A stretch of DNA of 64,000 nt from JAHEEL01 sp963836085 (lineage in GTDB: Bacteria > Actinomycetota > Acidimicrobiia > Spongiisociales > UBA5794), in assembly GCA_963836085.1 (NCBI GenBank), contig CAWIHT010000008.1:186001-250000 (forward strand), written 5' to 3'. Positions within the stretch are counted from its first letter, which is position 1; each line of letters opens with the position of its first letter. The translations under genes and the position numbers were made by a program. The notes under the pieces were generated by a model. It worked only from the letters and a program-made list of their open reading frames with translations. It made no database searches and was not told where the DNA came from. Shown here piece after piece: positions 15,528 through 22,416 of the stretch.

Positions 15528-15886
15528 ACACCCGTTGCACCGTTGTTCGGATGCGGCTCCCCAGCGTCGACTCGATCGACGACCTGGGTGAGCGCCTCGC
15601 CGGTCACGTCAAGTCCTGCCTTCGGTGTCAGGCCGAAGCTGCCCGGTATCGCACGCTGCGCCGTCGCCTCGGCGCGCTCTCCCGAGACTTGGCGACCGCG
15701 CCGGCCACGCTGGTTCCTTCGGTGGTCGCCCGTATCGAGATCGACGAGGCCGAGACCTCGGCGGACCTCCGCATCGGGTTACGCCGTGCCGCGGTCGCCG
15801 TGTCCGCGGCCGCCGGAGCAGCCGTCGCTGCCACCGCGGGGACGATCATCGTGGTCGGACTCCGCCGGTCGCATCACGCTGCGTAG
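15524..15886 (+). CDS. Putative zinc-type anti-sigma factor, membrane anchored
   Basis: This 120-residue protein has the zinc anti-sigma signature H28-x3-C32-x2-C35 and one transmembrane segment at about 88-112 (Ala/Val-rich). Translational coupling to the sigma gene supports a role in holding that sigma factor inactive at the membrane. Only a few residues (RRSHHAA) lie beyond the membrane segment, so no extracytoplasmic sensor domain is apparent. Confidence 0.7.
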   Translation: MNTRCTVVRMRLPSVDSIDDLGERLAGHVKSCLRCQAEAARYRTLRRRLGALSRDLATAPATLVPSVVARIEIDEAETSADLRIGLRRAAVAVSAAAGAAVAATAGTIIVVGLRRSHHAA

Positions 15887-15997
15887 ACGCCGACCGACTC
15901 GCTTCAAGCCGCTGTCGGCACGAACCATCGATGTCTCATTCCCCACCATCTGGCCCGCAACGCTGACCGACGGGTACGATGAAGGCATAACGAGGCA

Positions 15998-16027
15998 TTG
16001 TGCTTTGCCGCTTCTGCTCCATATACT
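15998..16027 (+). promoter_or_regulatory. Promoter of tRNA-Trp-secE-nusG operon
   Basis: TTGTGC (15998-16003) and TATACT (16022-16027) are separated by 18 bases. The predicted start is near 16034, 19 bases before tRNA-Trp. The match to the housekeeping consensus is good, and the genes from tRNA-Trp to rplA follow with no other obvious promoter. Confidence 0.7.
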
Positions 16028-16052
16028 CTCGGCTCGGGCCTGAACCGGCCGG

Positions 16053-16126
16053 AGGGGTGTAGCTCCAATTGGCAGAGCGCCGGTCTCCAAAACCGGAAGT
16101 TGTGGGTTCGAGTCCCGCCACCCCTG
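16053..16126 (+). tRNA. tRNA-Trp (anticodon CCA)
   Basis: The 74-base gene has acceptor AGGGGTG pairing with CACCCCT, anticodon stem CCGGT/ACCGG with loop CTCCAAA, T-arm GTGGG-TTCGAGT-CCCGC and discriminator G73. CCA is not encoded. It is 20 bases upstream of secE, the position it holds across actinobacteria. Confidence 0.96.
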
Positions 16127-16146
16127 CCCACTCAGGAGGAGTGCAG

Positions 16147-16428
16147 TTGAACCGCGAGATGCGTCGCCTTCAGGCGAAAGAGGACGAGCGCGCTAAGAAG
16201 AAGCGTCGTGAAGCCAACCAACCGAAGAAGAAGAAGCGCGTCGGTTTCCGGCAATACCTCCGCGAGGTACGGCAGGAACTGAAGAAGGTCGCATGGCCTT
16301 CTCGCGAGGAACTCACCACGTACACCGTGGTGGTGTTCGCTGTTACCGCCGTCATCACCCTGTTCGTCTTCGGACTCGACTGGGCGTTCTCGAAGGGCAT
16401 CTTGTACTTCCTGGAGAACATGACGTAA
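16147..16428 (+). CDS. secE: Preprotein translocase subunit SecE
   Basis: SecE clamps the SecY channel. It has 93 residues, with a basic N-terminus, the conserved amphipathic block REVRQELKKVAWPSREEL and one transmembrane helix near residues 55-78. I chose the TTG at 16147, six bases after GGAGGA (16135-16140); a GTG six bases earlier would abut the ribosome-binding site, and the ATG at 16159 is too far. The stop overlaps the nusG start by one base. Confidence 0.93.
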   Translation: MNREMRRLQAKEDERAKKKRREANQPKKKKRVGFRQYLREVRQELKKVAWPSREELTTYTVVVFAVTAVITLFVFGLDWAFSKGILYFLENMT

Positions 16429-17051
16429 TGAGCGAAGCAACACAGGACATCCTCGACGACCAGGATGAGACGGCAGCGGAGGCGGTTGAGCAGAAACCGC
16501 TCAGCCCGTACGACCTGCCGGGTGGCTGGTATGTCATCCACTCCTACTCCGGCTACGAGAACAAGGTCAAGGCGAACCTCGAGACCCGCGTCAAGTCGAT
16601 GCACCTCGAGGACAAGATCTTTGACGTCGCCATTCCGATGGAGGACGTGGTCGAATACAAGGGCGGAAAGAAAGTCACCGTCCAGCGCAAGAAGTTTCCC
16701 GGGTACGTGCTCGTGCGCATGTATCTGGACGACGACTCGTGGTACGCCGTGCGCAACACCCCGAGCGTCACCGGGTTCGTCGGATCCCAAACCAAACCGA
16801 CACCACTGTCTCGTCGCGAGGTTGAGCGCATCCTCGGCGTCGAAAAGGAAGAGGGCAAGAAAGAGAAGCCCACGTTCAAGCCGGCCTGGGAGGTCGGCGA
16901 GACCGTCCGGGTGGTCGAAGGGCCTTTCGCCGACTTCAACGGTGTCATCGAAGACATCAATGTGGACCAGTCCAAGGTACGGGTCCTCGTCGACATCTTC
17001 GGTCGTGAAACTCCGGTCGAACTCAACTTCGACCAGATCGTCAAGTACTAA
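16428..17051 (+). CDS. nusG: Transcription termination/antitermination factor NusG
   Basis: This 207-residue protein links RNA polymerase to Rho and the ribosome. After an acidic leader of about 30 residues comes the NGN domain (GGWYVIHSYSGYENKVKANL; KFPGYVLVRM), then a C-terminal KOW domain (GETVRVVEGPFADFNGVIED). The ATG at 16428 gives a one-base overlap with secE. The order secE-nusG-rplK-rplA is the usual one. Confidence 0.97.
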   Translation: MSEATQDILDDQDETAAEAVEQKPLSPYDLPGGWYVIHSYSGYENKVKANLETRVKSMHLEDKIFDVAIPMEDVVEYKGGKKVTVQRKKFPGYVLVRMYLDDDSWYAVRNTPSVTGFVGSQTKPTPLSRREVERILGVEKEEGKKEKPTFKPAWEVGETVRVVEGPFADFNGVIEDINVDQSKVRVLVDIFGRETPVELNFDQIVKY

Positions 17052-17071
17052 ACCCCGAGCGAGGTTCCCTG

Positions 17072-17500
17072 ATGGGTCGCAAGAAACTGATGACCATGTT
17101 GAAGCTGCAGATCCCTGCCGGACAGGCCAGTCCTGCCCCGCCGGTCGGCCCTGCACTCGGTCAGCATGGCGTGAACATCATGGACTTCGTCCAGGCGTAC
17201 AACAACGCCACGGCGAGTCAGGCAGGGACGATCGTCCCCGTGGAGATTTCGATCTACGAAGATCGCAGCTTCACGTTCGTCACCAAGACGCCACCGGCGG
17301 CCGTCTTGCTGCGTCAGGCCGCACGACTCGAGAAGGGTTCACCCGAACCGCACAAGGAGAAGGTCGGCAGCGTCACCCGTGATCAGATCCGCGAGATCGC
17401 GGAGATCAAGATGCCCGACCTGAACTCCAACGACATCGAAGGCGCCATGAAGGTCGTCGAGGGCACCGCCCGTTCGATGGGAATCACCGTCGACGGCTGA
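17072..17500 (+). CDS. rplK: 50S ribosomal protein L11
   Basis: L11 forms part of the GTPase-associated centre. It has 142 residues with the N-terminal LQIPAGQASPAPPVGPALGQ block and the RNA-binding C-terminal half (LNSNDIEGAMKVVEGTARSMG). It lies 20 bases after nusG. Confidence 0.98.
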   Translation: MGRKKLMTMLKLQIPAGQASPAPPVGPALGQHGVNIMDFVQAYNNATASQAGTIVPVEISIYEDRSFTFVTKTPPAAVLLRQAARLEKGSPEPHKEKVGSVTRDQIREIAEIKMPDLNSNDIEGAMKVVEGTARSMGITVDG

Positions 17501-17516
17501 CGCCGACGACATCCAC

Positions 17517-17533
17517 TGAGTACCTGGTACTCA
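17517..17533. other. Short palindrome between rplK and rplA
   Basis: TGAGTACC and GGTACTCA flank a single T in the 80-base rplK-rplA gap. In other bacteria L1 binds its own operon mRNA to repress translation, but I cannot match this palindrome to that site. Function is open. Confidence 0.35.
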
Positions 17534-17580
17534 CGACGTGGGAGGGGTTCATCGCCCCGTCTGCACCACAAGGAGCAACG

Positions 17581-18300
17581 ATGAAGCAGACCAAGAACCG
17601 CAAGAACATCGCCAATAGCGGCTACGACAAGCAACAGACGCACGACCCCGCCGAGGCCATTGCTCTTGTTCGCAACCTCTCGTTCGCCAAGTTCGACGAG
17701 TCCGTCGATCTGGTGTTTGAGTTGGGTATCGACCCCAGGCAGGCCGATCAGATCGTGCGTGGGACCGTCAGCCTCCCGAACGGAACCGGCAAGGATGTCA
17801 AGGTTGCCGTCTTCGCCGAATCCGATCAGGCCCGCGAAGCGGAAGAGGCCGGGGCCGACATCATCGGTGGTGCGGAACTCGCCGAAGCGATGCAGTCCGG
17901 CAGCCAAGCGCTCGACTTCGACGTCGTGATCGCGGTGCCTTCGATGATGTCCGTGGTCGGCAAACTCGGTCCGGTGCTCGGCCCCCGCGGTCTGATGCCG
18001 AACCCGAAGAGCGGCACCGTGACCCAGGACGTCGGCAAGACCGTCGCCGCGTTCAAGGCTGGCCGGGTCGAGTACCGCAATGATCGCTACGGCAACGTCC
18101 ACCTCCCGATCGGCCGCGTGTCGTTCGAGCCTGAGGCGCTCGTCGAGAACCTGGCCGCCGCGTCCGACGAGATCTTCCGCGCCCGTCCTGCGTCGACCAA
18201 GGGTCGGTTCGTGCTTGGAACTTCGGTGTCGTCGACCATGGGTCCCGGTGTGAAGATCGACTTCGGTCTGCTCGAAGACCTCGTCAAAGAGCGGCGTTAG
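17581..18300 (+). CDS. rplA: 50S ribosomal protein L1
   Basis: L1 builds the stalk on the E-site side of the large subunit and is a translational repressor in many bacteria. It has 239 residues with the family block GPRGLMPNPKSGTVT near residues 138-152. AGGAGC lies just before the ATG. The usual next gene is rplJ, but here a 2.5-kb island intervenes. Confidence 0.98.
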   Translation: MKQTKNRKNIANSGYDKQQTHDPAEAIALVRNLSFAKFDESVDLVFELGIDPRQADQIVRGTVSLPNGTGKDVKVAVFAESDQAREAEEAGADIIGGAELAEAMQSGSQALDFDVVIAVPSMMSVVGKLGPVLGPRGLMPNPKSGTVTQDVGKTVAAFKAGRVEYRNDRYGNVHLPIGRVSFEPEALVENLAAASDEIFRARPASTKGRFVLGTSVSSTMGPGVKIDFGLLEDLVKERR

Positions 18301-18596
18301 GGAAGCGCCGGTCACCGGGCGACCCTGCGATTCGGCGGCGATCCGCACAAACCAGTTGCTCCCTGGGGTTCTGTCCGCGATACTCCATAGCACATAGCGG
18401 GGGATGCTTGGAGCATCCGTTGCTGGGGCGAACCACCACCGCTCCTGCCCTGGATCCCAACCACCCTAAACACCCGACCGGTCGGTCCCTACCCCGGCCA
18501 GTCATTGGGTGGAGACGAGTAGATGGCTTCCTGGCCCGCCGTCTGCCCGAATCCTCGAGAGTGGGGTCTTTCAAGGACCCGAGCCTCCCGCATGAA

Positions 18597-18627
18597 GCAA
18601 GTACCCGGCCCTCAGCCGGGTGCTTGC
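18597..18627 (+). terminator. Hairpin in the 421-base gap after rplA
   Basis: A 13-bp stem with one G-T pair (18597-18609 against 18615-18627) closes a CCTCA loop. A smaller hairpin (GGGTC...GACCC) precedes it. No T-run follows. Together they may end the rplKA transcript. The rest of the 18301-18721 gap holds no convincing gene. Confidence 0.45.
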
Positions 18628-18638
18628 GCGGCGAAGAG

Positions 18639-18689
18639 CCACCAGCCTCCAGCTACCAGCAAGGACCGTCTCGGGCTGGTAGCTGCACC
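18639..18689. repeat. Heptamer repeat before the MBL gene
   Basis: CCACCAG, CCTCCAG and CTACCAG (18639-18659) are followed after 16 bases by CTGGTAG and CTGCACC (18676-18689). The arms are partly complementary, the same layout as between tuf and rpmG. Confidence 0.75.
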
Positions 18690-18708
18690 ATGGGGCTGAA
18701 GGGCTCGG

Positions 18709-18714
18709 TAGTCT
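18709..18714 (+). promoter_or_regulatory. Putative -10 box (TAGTCT) of the MBL gene
   Basis: TAGTCT lies seven bases before the ATG at 18722, matching the leaderless pattern seen at other single genes in the window. Confidence 0.5.
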
Positions 18715-18721
18715 CACTCCT

Positions 18722-19351
18722 ATGGATGCCACCATCACCAAACTCGTTCATGCGTGCCTGCTCGTTGAGGTCGATGGGTCTCGGATTCTCATCGACCCTG
18801 GGATGTTCTCGTGGCAGGACGATCGGATCGACCCTGCGATGGTCGAGGGGGTTGATCGGGTTCTGATCACTCACGAACACGCCGATCATGTCTCGGTGGA
18901 GTTCCTGCGCGCTGCGCTCGAACGTTCGAACGGTGCAGAGGTTGAGACGACCCCTGCGCTCAAGGCCATTCTCGCCAAGGAAGGGATCGAGGCGGTCACG
19001 GAGGGGACGCCGCAGTTCGCGGCACCCCACGAACGGATTCCGATGGGGCCCGGTCCGCAGAACGTCGGGTTCCACGTCGCCGGGGCGTTGAGTCATCCGG
19101 GGGACAGCCACAGCTTCGTCGAGACAATGCCGATCCTCGCGATGCCGTTTGCGGCGCCCTGGGGTTCGCTGACCAACGGCGCGGATCGGGCGCGTCTGGT
19201 GCGGCCTCGGTATGTGATCCCGATTCACGACTGGTTCCTCAGCGAACCGGGCCGAACCTTCATGTACCGATTGGCGAAGATGGCGCTCGACGAGGACGAC
19301 ATCGAGTTGGTGCACCTCGGCGACTTCGAGACCGTCACGTTGAGCGTCTGA
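18722..19351 (+). CDS. MBL-fold metal-dependent hydrolase
   Basis: This 209-residue protein has the metallo-beta-lactamase fold. The metal motif T50-H-E-H-A-D-H56 is intact, with further ligand candidates in GDSHSF and PIHDWF. It resembles the UlaG/UPF0173-like branch, whose members act as lactonases or phosphodiesterases; the substrate here cannot be named. It has its own -10 box and lies within the island that separates rplKA from rplJL. Confidence 0.8.
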   Translation: MDATITKLVHACLLVEVDGSRILIDPGMFSWQDDRIDPAMVEGVDRVLITHEHADHVSVEFLRAALERSNGAEVETTPALKAILAKEGIEAVTEGTPQFAAPHERIPMGPGPQNVGFHVAGALSHPGDSHSFVETMPILAMPFAAPWGSLTNGADRARLVRPRYVIPIHDWFLSEPGRTFMYRLAKMALDEDDIELVHLGDFETVTLSV

Positions 19352-19413
19352 GTCTGTGATAGCGCCTGGCCGCCCGTGCCGATAGGCTGGCCCGCCGTTG
19401 CACAGGCCCAAGG

Positions 19414-20370
19414 TTGAACGTGGCACGGCTCGACGCTGACGACGGGTTTGGCGGTTTGGGTCCGGTCGTCGGTCGCTTCCTGCGCTGGATACCGACCTGG
19501 GTCCTCATTCTGATCGCCGGTGTATGGATCCTCCCAACGGCCGGTGCCTTGATTGCGTCGCTGCGTCCGTGGGCGTTCGGTCGCTGGGCGGGGTGGTGGT
19601 CGAATCTCTTTGACCCGTCGACGTGGACGCTGGAGCCCGATCGGATCGCGCTCGATTCATCGGCGAACAACTCGTTGTTGAGACCTTGGCGAACTCGTTT
19701 GCGATCGCCGTCCCATCAACGCTGATCCCGCTGCTGATCGGATCGGCGGCCGCGTATGCGCTCGTGTGGTTGCCGTTCCGAGGGAGCGCCTTCCTGTTCT
19801 TCGGGATCGTGGCGCTCATCGCGGTCCCGGTCTACGGCGTGTTGATCCCGATCCTCCAGGCCTTCGTGGCGGGCGTACACCTGACTCTGCCGTTCATCGA
19901 CAAGACCGTCACACTGGTGCCCGCCTTGGGCCTCGCGGGTTCGATCCCCGGGGTATGGAGCATCCACGTCGGCACGCAACTCCCGTTCGCGGTCTTGTTG
20001 CTCGTCTTCGCCGCTGCACGGGTACCCCGGTCGTTGATCGACGCGGCGCGACTCGACGGCGCGTCCCATGCCCAGATCTACTGGCGTGTCGTGATGCCGC
20101 CGATCACTCCGACCCTGGCGGCCCTCGGCGTGTTGCTGTTCCTGTGCGCCTGGAACGACTCCGTAGTTGCGTTGACGATCATTGGAGGGAATGGAGTGAA
20201 CTTCCCTGCCACCGTCCGGTTCACCTCGATCGGCAGCGCATCAGACGGGCCCGTGATCATGGCAATGATCTTTGTTCATTCATCCGTCGCTCTCGCCGTC
20301 TTCTTCGGCCTCCAGCGCTCCTTCCTGCGCGGTCTTCTGACCGGCGTCGACGAGACCCGCCCGCCTTCGA
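19414..20370 (+). pseudogene. Frameshifted ABC transporter permease (MalG-like)
   Basis: Two frames together give one MalG-type permease. The first frame (from TTG 19414) has an N-terminal membrane segment and reads to LFDPSTWTLEP. The continuation, one frame back from about 19640-19665, has FIGEQLVVETLANSFAIAVPS and further membrane segments, including the permease loop SLIDAARLDGASHAQIYWRVVMPP. A single-base loss would explain the break. The normal stop also seems lost, since the second frame runs on to 20549 through unrelated sequence; the 3' limit given is approximate. No partner permease, ATPase or binding protein lies nearby. A sequencing error could mimic the frameshift. Confidence 0.7.
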
Positions 20371-20430
20371 GGTCCGCGCGCGCATCCGGATCGCGGTATC
20401 CGATTTGGAGGCCGCGCCTACGGTTCGAAC

Positions 20431-20583
20431 GTGAGCCCTTCACCAATTCGAGCCGTCGTCTTCGATATCGGGGACGACGTCGACCGACGAGCCCGACGGC
20501 GCGAACAGCGACCAAGGTGGCGTCTCTCGCTCGCCGACGTCGAGGGTGAGCATTTCCTTCATCTGGTCGTGGGGATCGTCTGA
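20431..20583 (+). pseudogene. Possible HAD-hydrolase N-terminal remnant
   Basis: A GTG six bases after a TACGGT box begins a 50-codon frame reading SPSPIRAVVFDIGDD, which matches the first strand and nucleophile motif of HAD hydrolases (VVFDIG). After this the sequence turns Arg-rich and stops, so the rest of the domain is gone. It overlaps the run-on of the broken permease. It may be a deletion remnant; chance similarity over nine residues is possible. Confidence 0.35.
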
Positions 20584-20604
20584 CACCGCTCGGCGCCGGC
20601 CACA

Positions 20605-20633
20605 TTGCGCTACGACACGGCCCCTCCTACGCT
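20605..20633 (+). promoter_or_regulatory. Promoter of rplJ-rplL
   Basis: TTGCGC (20605-20610) and TACGCT (20628-20633) are spaced by 17 bases. The -35 is the same hexamer as at the rpsL promoter. It gives rplJL an independent start, needed because the island separates it from rplKA. Confidence 0.6.
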
Positions 20634-20660
20634 TCAACCAACACAACCTCAACCTTGGCC

Positions 20661-20712
20661 CGAGACCGTCGGTAGGTGTAAGTCCGCATTGCGGCGCCGA
20701 CGTAGGTCGTCC
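20661..20712 (+). promoter_or_regulatory. L10-leader-like RNA upstream of rplJ
   Basis: The segment from CGAGACCGTCGG through AAGTCCGC to CGCCGACGTAGGTC resembles the conserved L10 leader, where L10(L12)4 binds to repress its own mRNA. The outer strands GACC-GTCGG and CCGAC-GTAGGTC are complementary, giving the kinked stem. It starts about 20 bases after the predicted transcription start. Identification is by eye. Confidence 0.6.
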
Positions 20713-20720
20713 TCACACGA

Positions 20721-20758
20721 GGGCTCCCTGTCTCATGCCGGGAGCCCGTTCTTTGTTT
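20721..20758 (+). terminator. Attenuator-type terminator in the rplJ leader
   Basis: GGGCTCCC (20721-20728) pairs with GGGAGCCC (20740-20747) and is followed by GTTCTTTGTTT. It lies between the L10-leader-like element and the rplJ start, so it probably acts as a conditional terminator controlling rplJL. Confidence 0.65.
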
Positions 20759-20820
20759 CGGGCCCCGGTGACCTCAAGGACGGGGGCGTGCGGAAGTAAG
20801 CCCGTAGAGGAGGACGACGA

Positions 20821-21744
20821 ATGCCAAGACCAGAGAAGGTCCAGGCTGTCGCCGACATCAAAGAGCGCTTGGACGGAGCACAGGCTGTGTTCCTCGCCGA
20901 GTACGCCGGGCTTTCGGTTCAGGAGCAGCAAACGCTGCGCAGGGAACTGCGTGCCAACGGAGCGGAATTCAAGGTCGTGAAGATGACCCTGGCCCGCCTC
21001 GCCGCAGCCGACTTGGAGATCGACGATTTCGACGCTCTCCTGCTCGGTCCCACCGGTTTGACGTTTGCCGACGGTGATCCCGTCGCAGCCGCCAAGACGC
21101 TTCGCGACTTCGCGAGGGCGCACGAGGTGCTGATCGTCAAGGGTGGTCTTCTCGGTCGGGAGTTCCTGACCCCAGAGCGGATCGCCGAACTCGCGGACAT
21201 CGAACCCCGCGAAGTGCTGCTGGCCAAGATCGCTGGTGCCTTCGAAGCACCGATGGCGAAGATGGCCGGCTTGCTTGCCGCCCTGCCGCGCAACGCGGCA
21301 ACCGCGATGCAGCAATTGCTCGAGAAGAAGGAAGCCGAGCAGCCCACTGCCGGTGACCAAGCCAGCTCCGAACAGGAGCCCGCAGACGAGGCCGCCGAAG
21401 AGGTAGCCGTCGCTGAAGCCGAAGAGGCCGTCGTCGAGGTAGCCGCCGATGAGGAGGCTGTCGTCGAAGAGGTCGCAGAGGTCGAGGTGGCTGCCGAAGA
21501 GGTGGTCGTCGCTGAAGCCGAAGAGGCCGTCGTCGAGGTAGCCGCCGATGAGGAGGCTGTCGTCGAAGAGGTCGCAGAGGTCGAAGCCGAAGCGGACGCC
21601 GTTGCGGCGGATGGCGACGAGCAAGAAGCCGAAACAACCGAAAGCAATGATGAGGCGCCGGTCGCCGAAGCATCTGAAGAAGATGCCGGCACCGAGTCCG
21701 AAGACACCGATGAGGCGGCCGATGACGCCGCCGAGGAGGAATAG
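20821..21744 (+). CDS. rplJ: 50S ribosomal protein L10 with long acidic tail
   Basis: L10 anchors L7/L12 dimers at the ribosomal stalk. The normal domain ends near residue 173 (AMQQLLEKKEAE), which is the usual full length. Residues 174-307 add about 134 residues made almost only of Glu, Ala, Val and Asp, including two copies of a 33-residue unit with AEAEEAVVEVAADEEAVVEE. The tail is in frame and ends three bases before rplL, so it looks genuinely translated. AGGAGG lies upstream of the ATG. S3 in this window has a similar tail. Confidence 0.95.
   Translation: MPRPEKVQAVADIKERLDGAQAVFLAEYAGLSVQEQQTLRRELRANGAEFKVVKMTLARLAAADLEIDDFDALLLGPTGLTFADGDPVAAAKTLRDFARAHEVLIVKGGLLGREFLTPERIAELADIEPREVLLAKIAGAFEAPMAKMAGLLAALPRNAATAMQQLLEKKEAEQPTAGDQASSEQEPADEAAEEVAVAEAEEAVVEVAADEEAVVEEVAEVEVAAEEVVVAEAEEAVVEVAADEEAVVEEVAEVEAEADAVAADGDEQEAETTESNDEAPVAEASEEDAGTESEDTDEAADDAAEEE
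21409..21584 (+). repeat. 99-bp-period direct repeat in the rplJ tail
   Basis: A 77-base sequence at 21409-21485 recurs exactly at 21508-21584, a period of 99 bases (33 codons). The intervening 22 bases are also similar to those before the first copy. It doubles the acidic segment of L10 and suggests recent expansion by slippage or recombination. Confidence 0.9.
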
Positions 21745-21747
21745 AAC

Positions 21748-22134
21748 ATGGCCAAGATGACGAGCGAGGAACTGCTCGGTGTCTTCGAGGAGATGAGTGT
21801 CCTCGAGCTGTCCGAGTTCCTCAAAGCATTTGAGGAGAAGTTCGACGTGACCGCCGCGGCACCCATGGCAATGGCCATGGCCCCTGCTGCCGGTGAAGGC
21901 GAAGCCGCCGCCGAGGAAGAGAAGGACGATTTCGATGTCGTTCTCGTCGGCGTTGGCGACAAGAAGATCCAGGTGATCAAAGAAGTCCGTGGCCTCACCA
22001 GCCTCGGCCTCAAGGAAGCCAAGGCCCTGGTCGACGGCTTCCCGGCTCCTGTCCTGGAAGGTGTTGACAAGGAGACCGCCGAGAAGGCCAAGGAGGCACT
22101 CGAGGGTGCCGGCGCCACGATCGAGCTCAAGTAG
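21748..22134 (+). CDS. rplL: 50S ribosomal protein L7/L12
   Basis: This stalk protein recruits translational GTPases. It has 128 residues: an N-terminal dimerisation domain (TSEELLGVFEEMSVLELSEF), an Ala-rich hinge and the C-terminal domain (DDFDVVLVGVGDKKIQVIKEVR; TSLGLKEAKALVD). It follows rplJ by three bases. Confidence 0.98.
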   Translation: MAKMTSEELLGVFEEMSVLELSEFLKAFEEKFDVTAAAPMAMAMAPAAGEGEAAAEEEKDDFDVVLVGVGDKKIQVIKEVRGLTSLGLKEAKALVDGFPAPVLEGVDKETAEKAKEALEGAGATIELK

Positions 22135-22160
22135 TCGATCGACTCAGCAACTGAGTAGCA

Positions 22161-22193
22161 GAGGAAGCCGTCGGGAATCCCGGCGGCTTCCTC
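22161..22193 (+). terminator. Terminator-like hairpin after rplL
   Basis: GAGGAAGCCG (22161-22170) pairs with CGGCTTCCTC (22184-22193), with an inner TCGGGA/TCCCGG stem. No T-run follows. It separates rplJL from rpoBC and may allow partial read-through. Confidence 0.6.
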
Positions 22194-22206
22194 GCGTCCG
22201 GTCCTT

Positions 22207-22227
22207 CTGGTGACTGGTGACTGGTGA
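22207..22227. repeat. Heptamer repeat between rplL and rpoB
   Basis: Three perfect tandem copies of CTGGTGA lie directly after the rplL hairpin and before the rpoB promoter. It belongs to the same repeat family as the other gaps. Confidence 0.8.
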
Positions 22228-22239
22228 CTCCTTCCATCC

Positions 22240-22269
22240 TTGACGCGCCGTGCGATTCCTTGGTATGTT
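22240..22269 (+). promoter_or_regulatory. Promoter of rpoB-rpoC
   Basis: TTGACG (22240-22245) and TATGTT (22264-22269) are spaced by 18 bases, the best -35 match in the window. A second -10-like TATTCT at 22348 lacks a good -35. The leader would be about 140 bases long. Confidence 0.6.
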
Positions 22270-22315
22270 GCACCTGCCAATTGAACGTTCTTCCACGACT
22301 CTCCGAAGGCAGAGG

Positions 22316-22338
22316 CGGGATAGCTGTGCGCTATCCCG
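22316..22338 (+). other. Leader hairpin upstream of rpoB
   Basis: CGGGATAGC (22316-22324) pairs with GCTATCCCG (22330-22338) around a TGTGC loop, followed by AATTTGTG. It lies between the predicted promoter and rpoB and could act as a weak attenuator. Confidence 0.5.
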
Positions 22339-22416
22339 AATTTGTGCTATTCTCAGTCGTTCCGTAGCCCTGCCCACAGCTCCCGCTGACCGCATCCATA
22401 CCAGGAGGATCCTCCC

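Noticed and set aside
18408..18866. Open frame in the gap after rplA
   Set aside because: It crosses hairpins and a heptamer repeat, has no ribosome-binding site, and runs into the MBL gene in another frame.
19638..19665. Programmed frameshift in the permease
   Set aside because: No slippery heptamer or downstream structure was seen, and the missing normal stop and absent partner genes favour decay or error.
20919..22280. Ser/Ala-rich minus-strand open frame across rplJ-rplL
   Set aside because: It is the antisense of the GAG/GTC-rich acidic tail. The plus-strand genes are in their proper operon with ribosome-binding sites.
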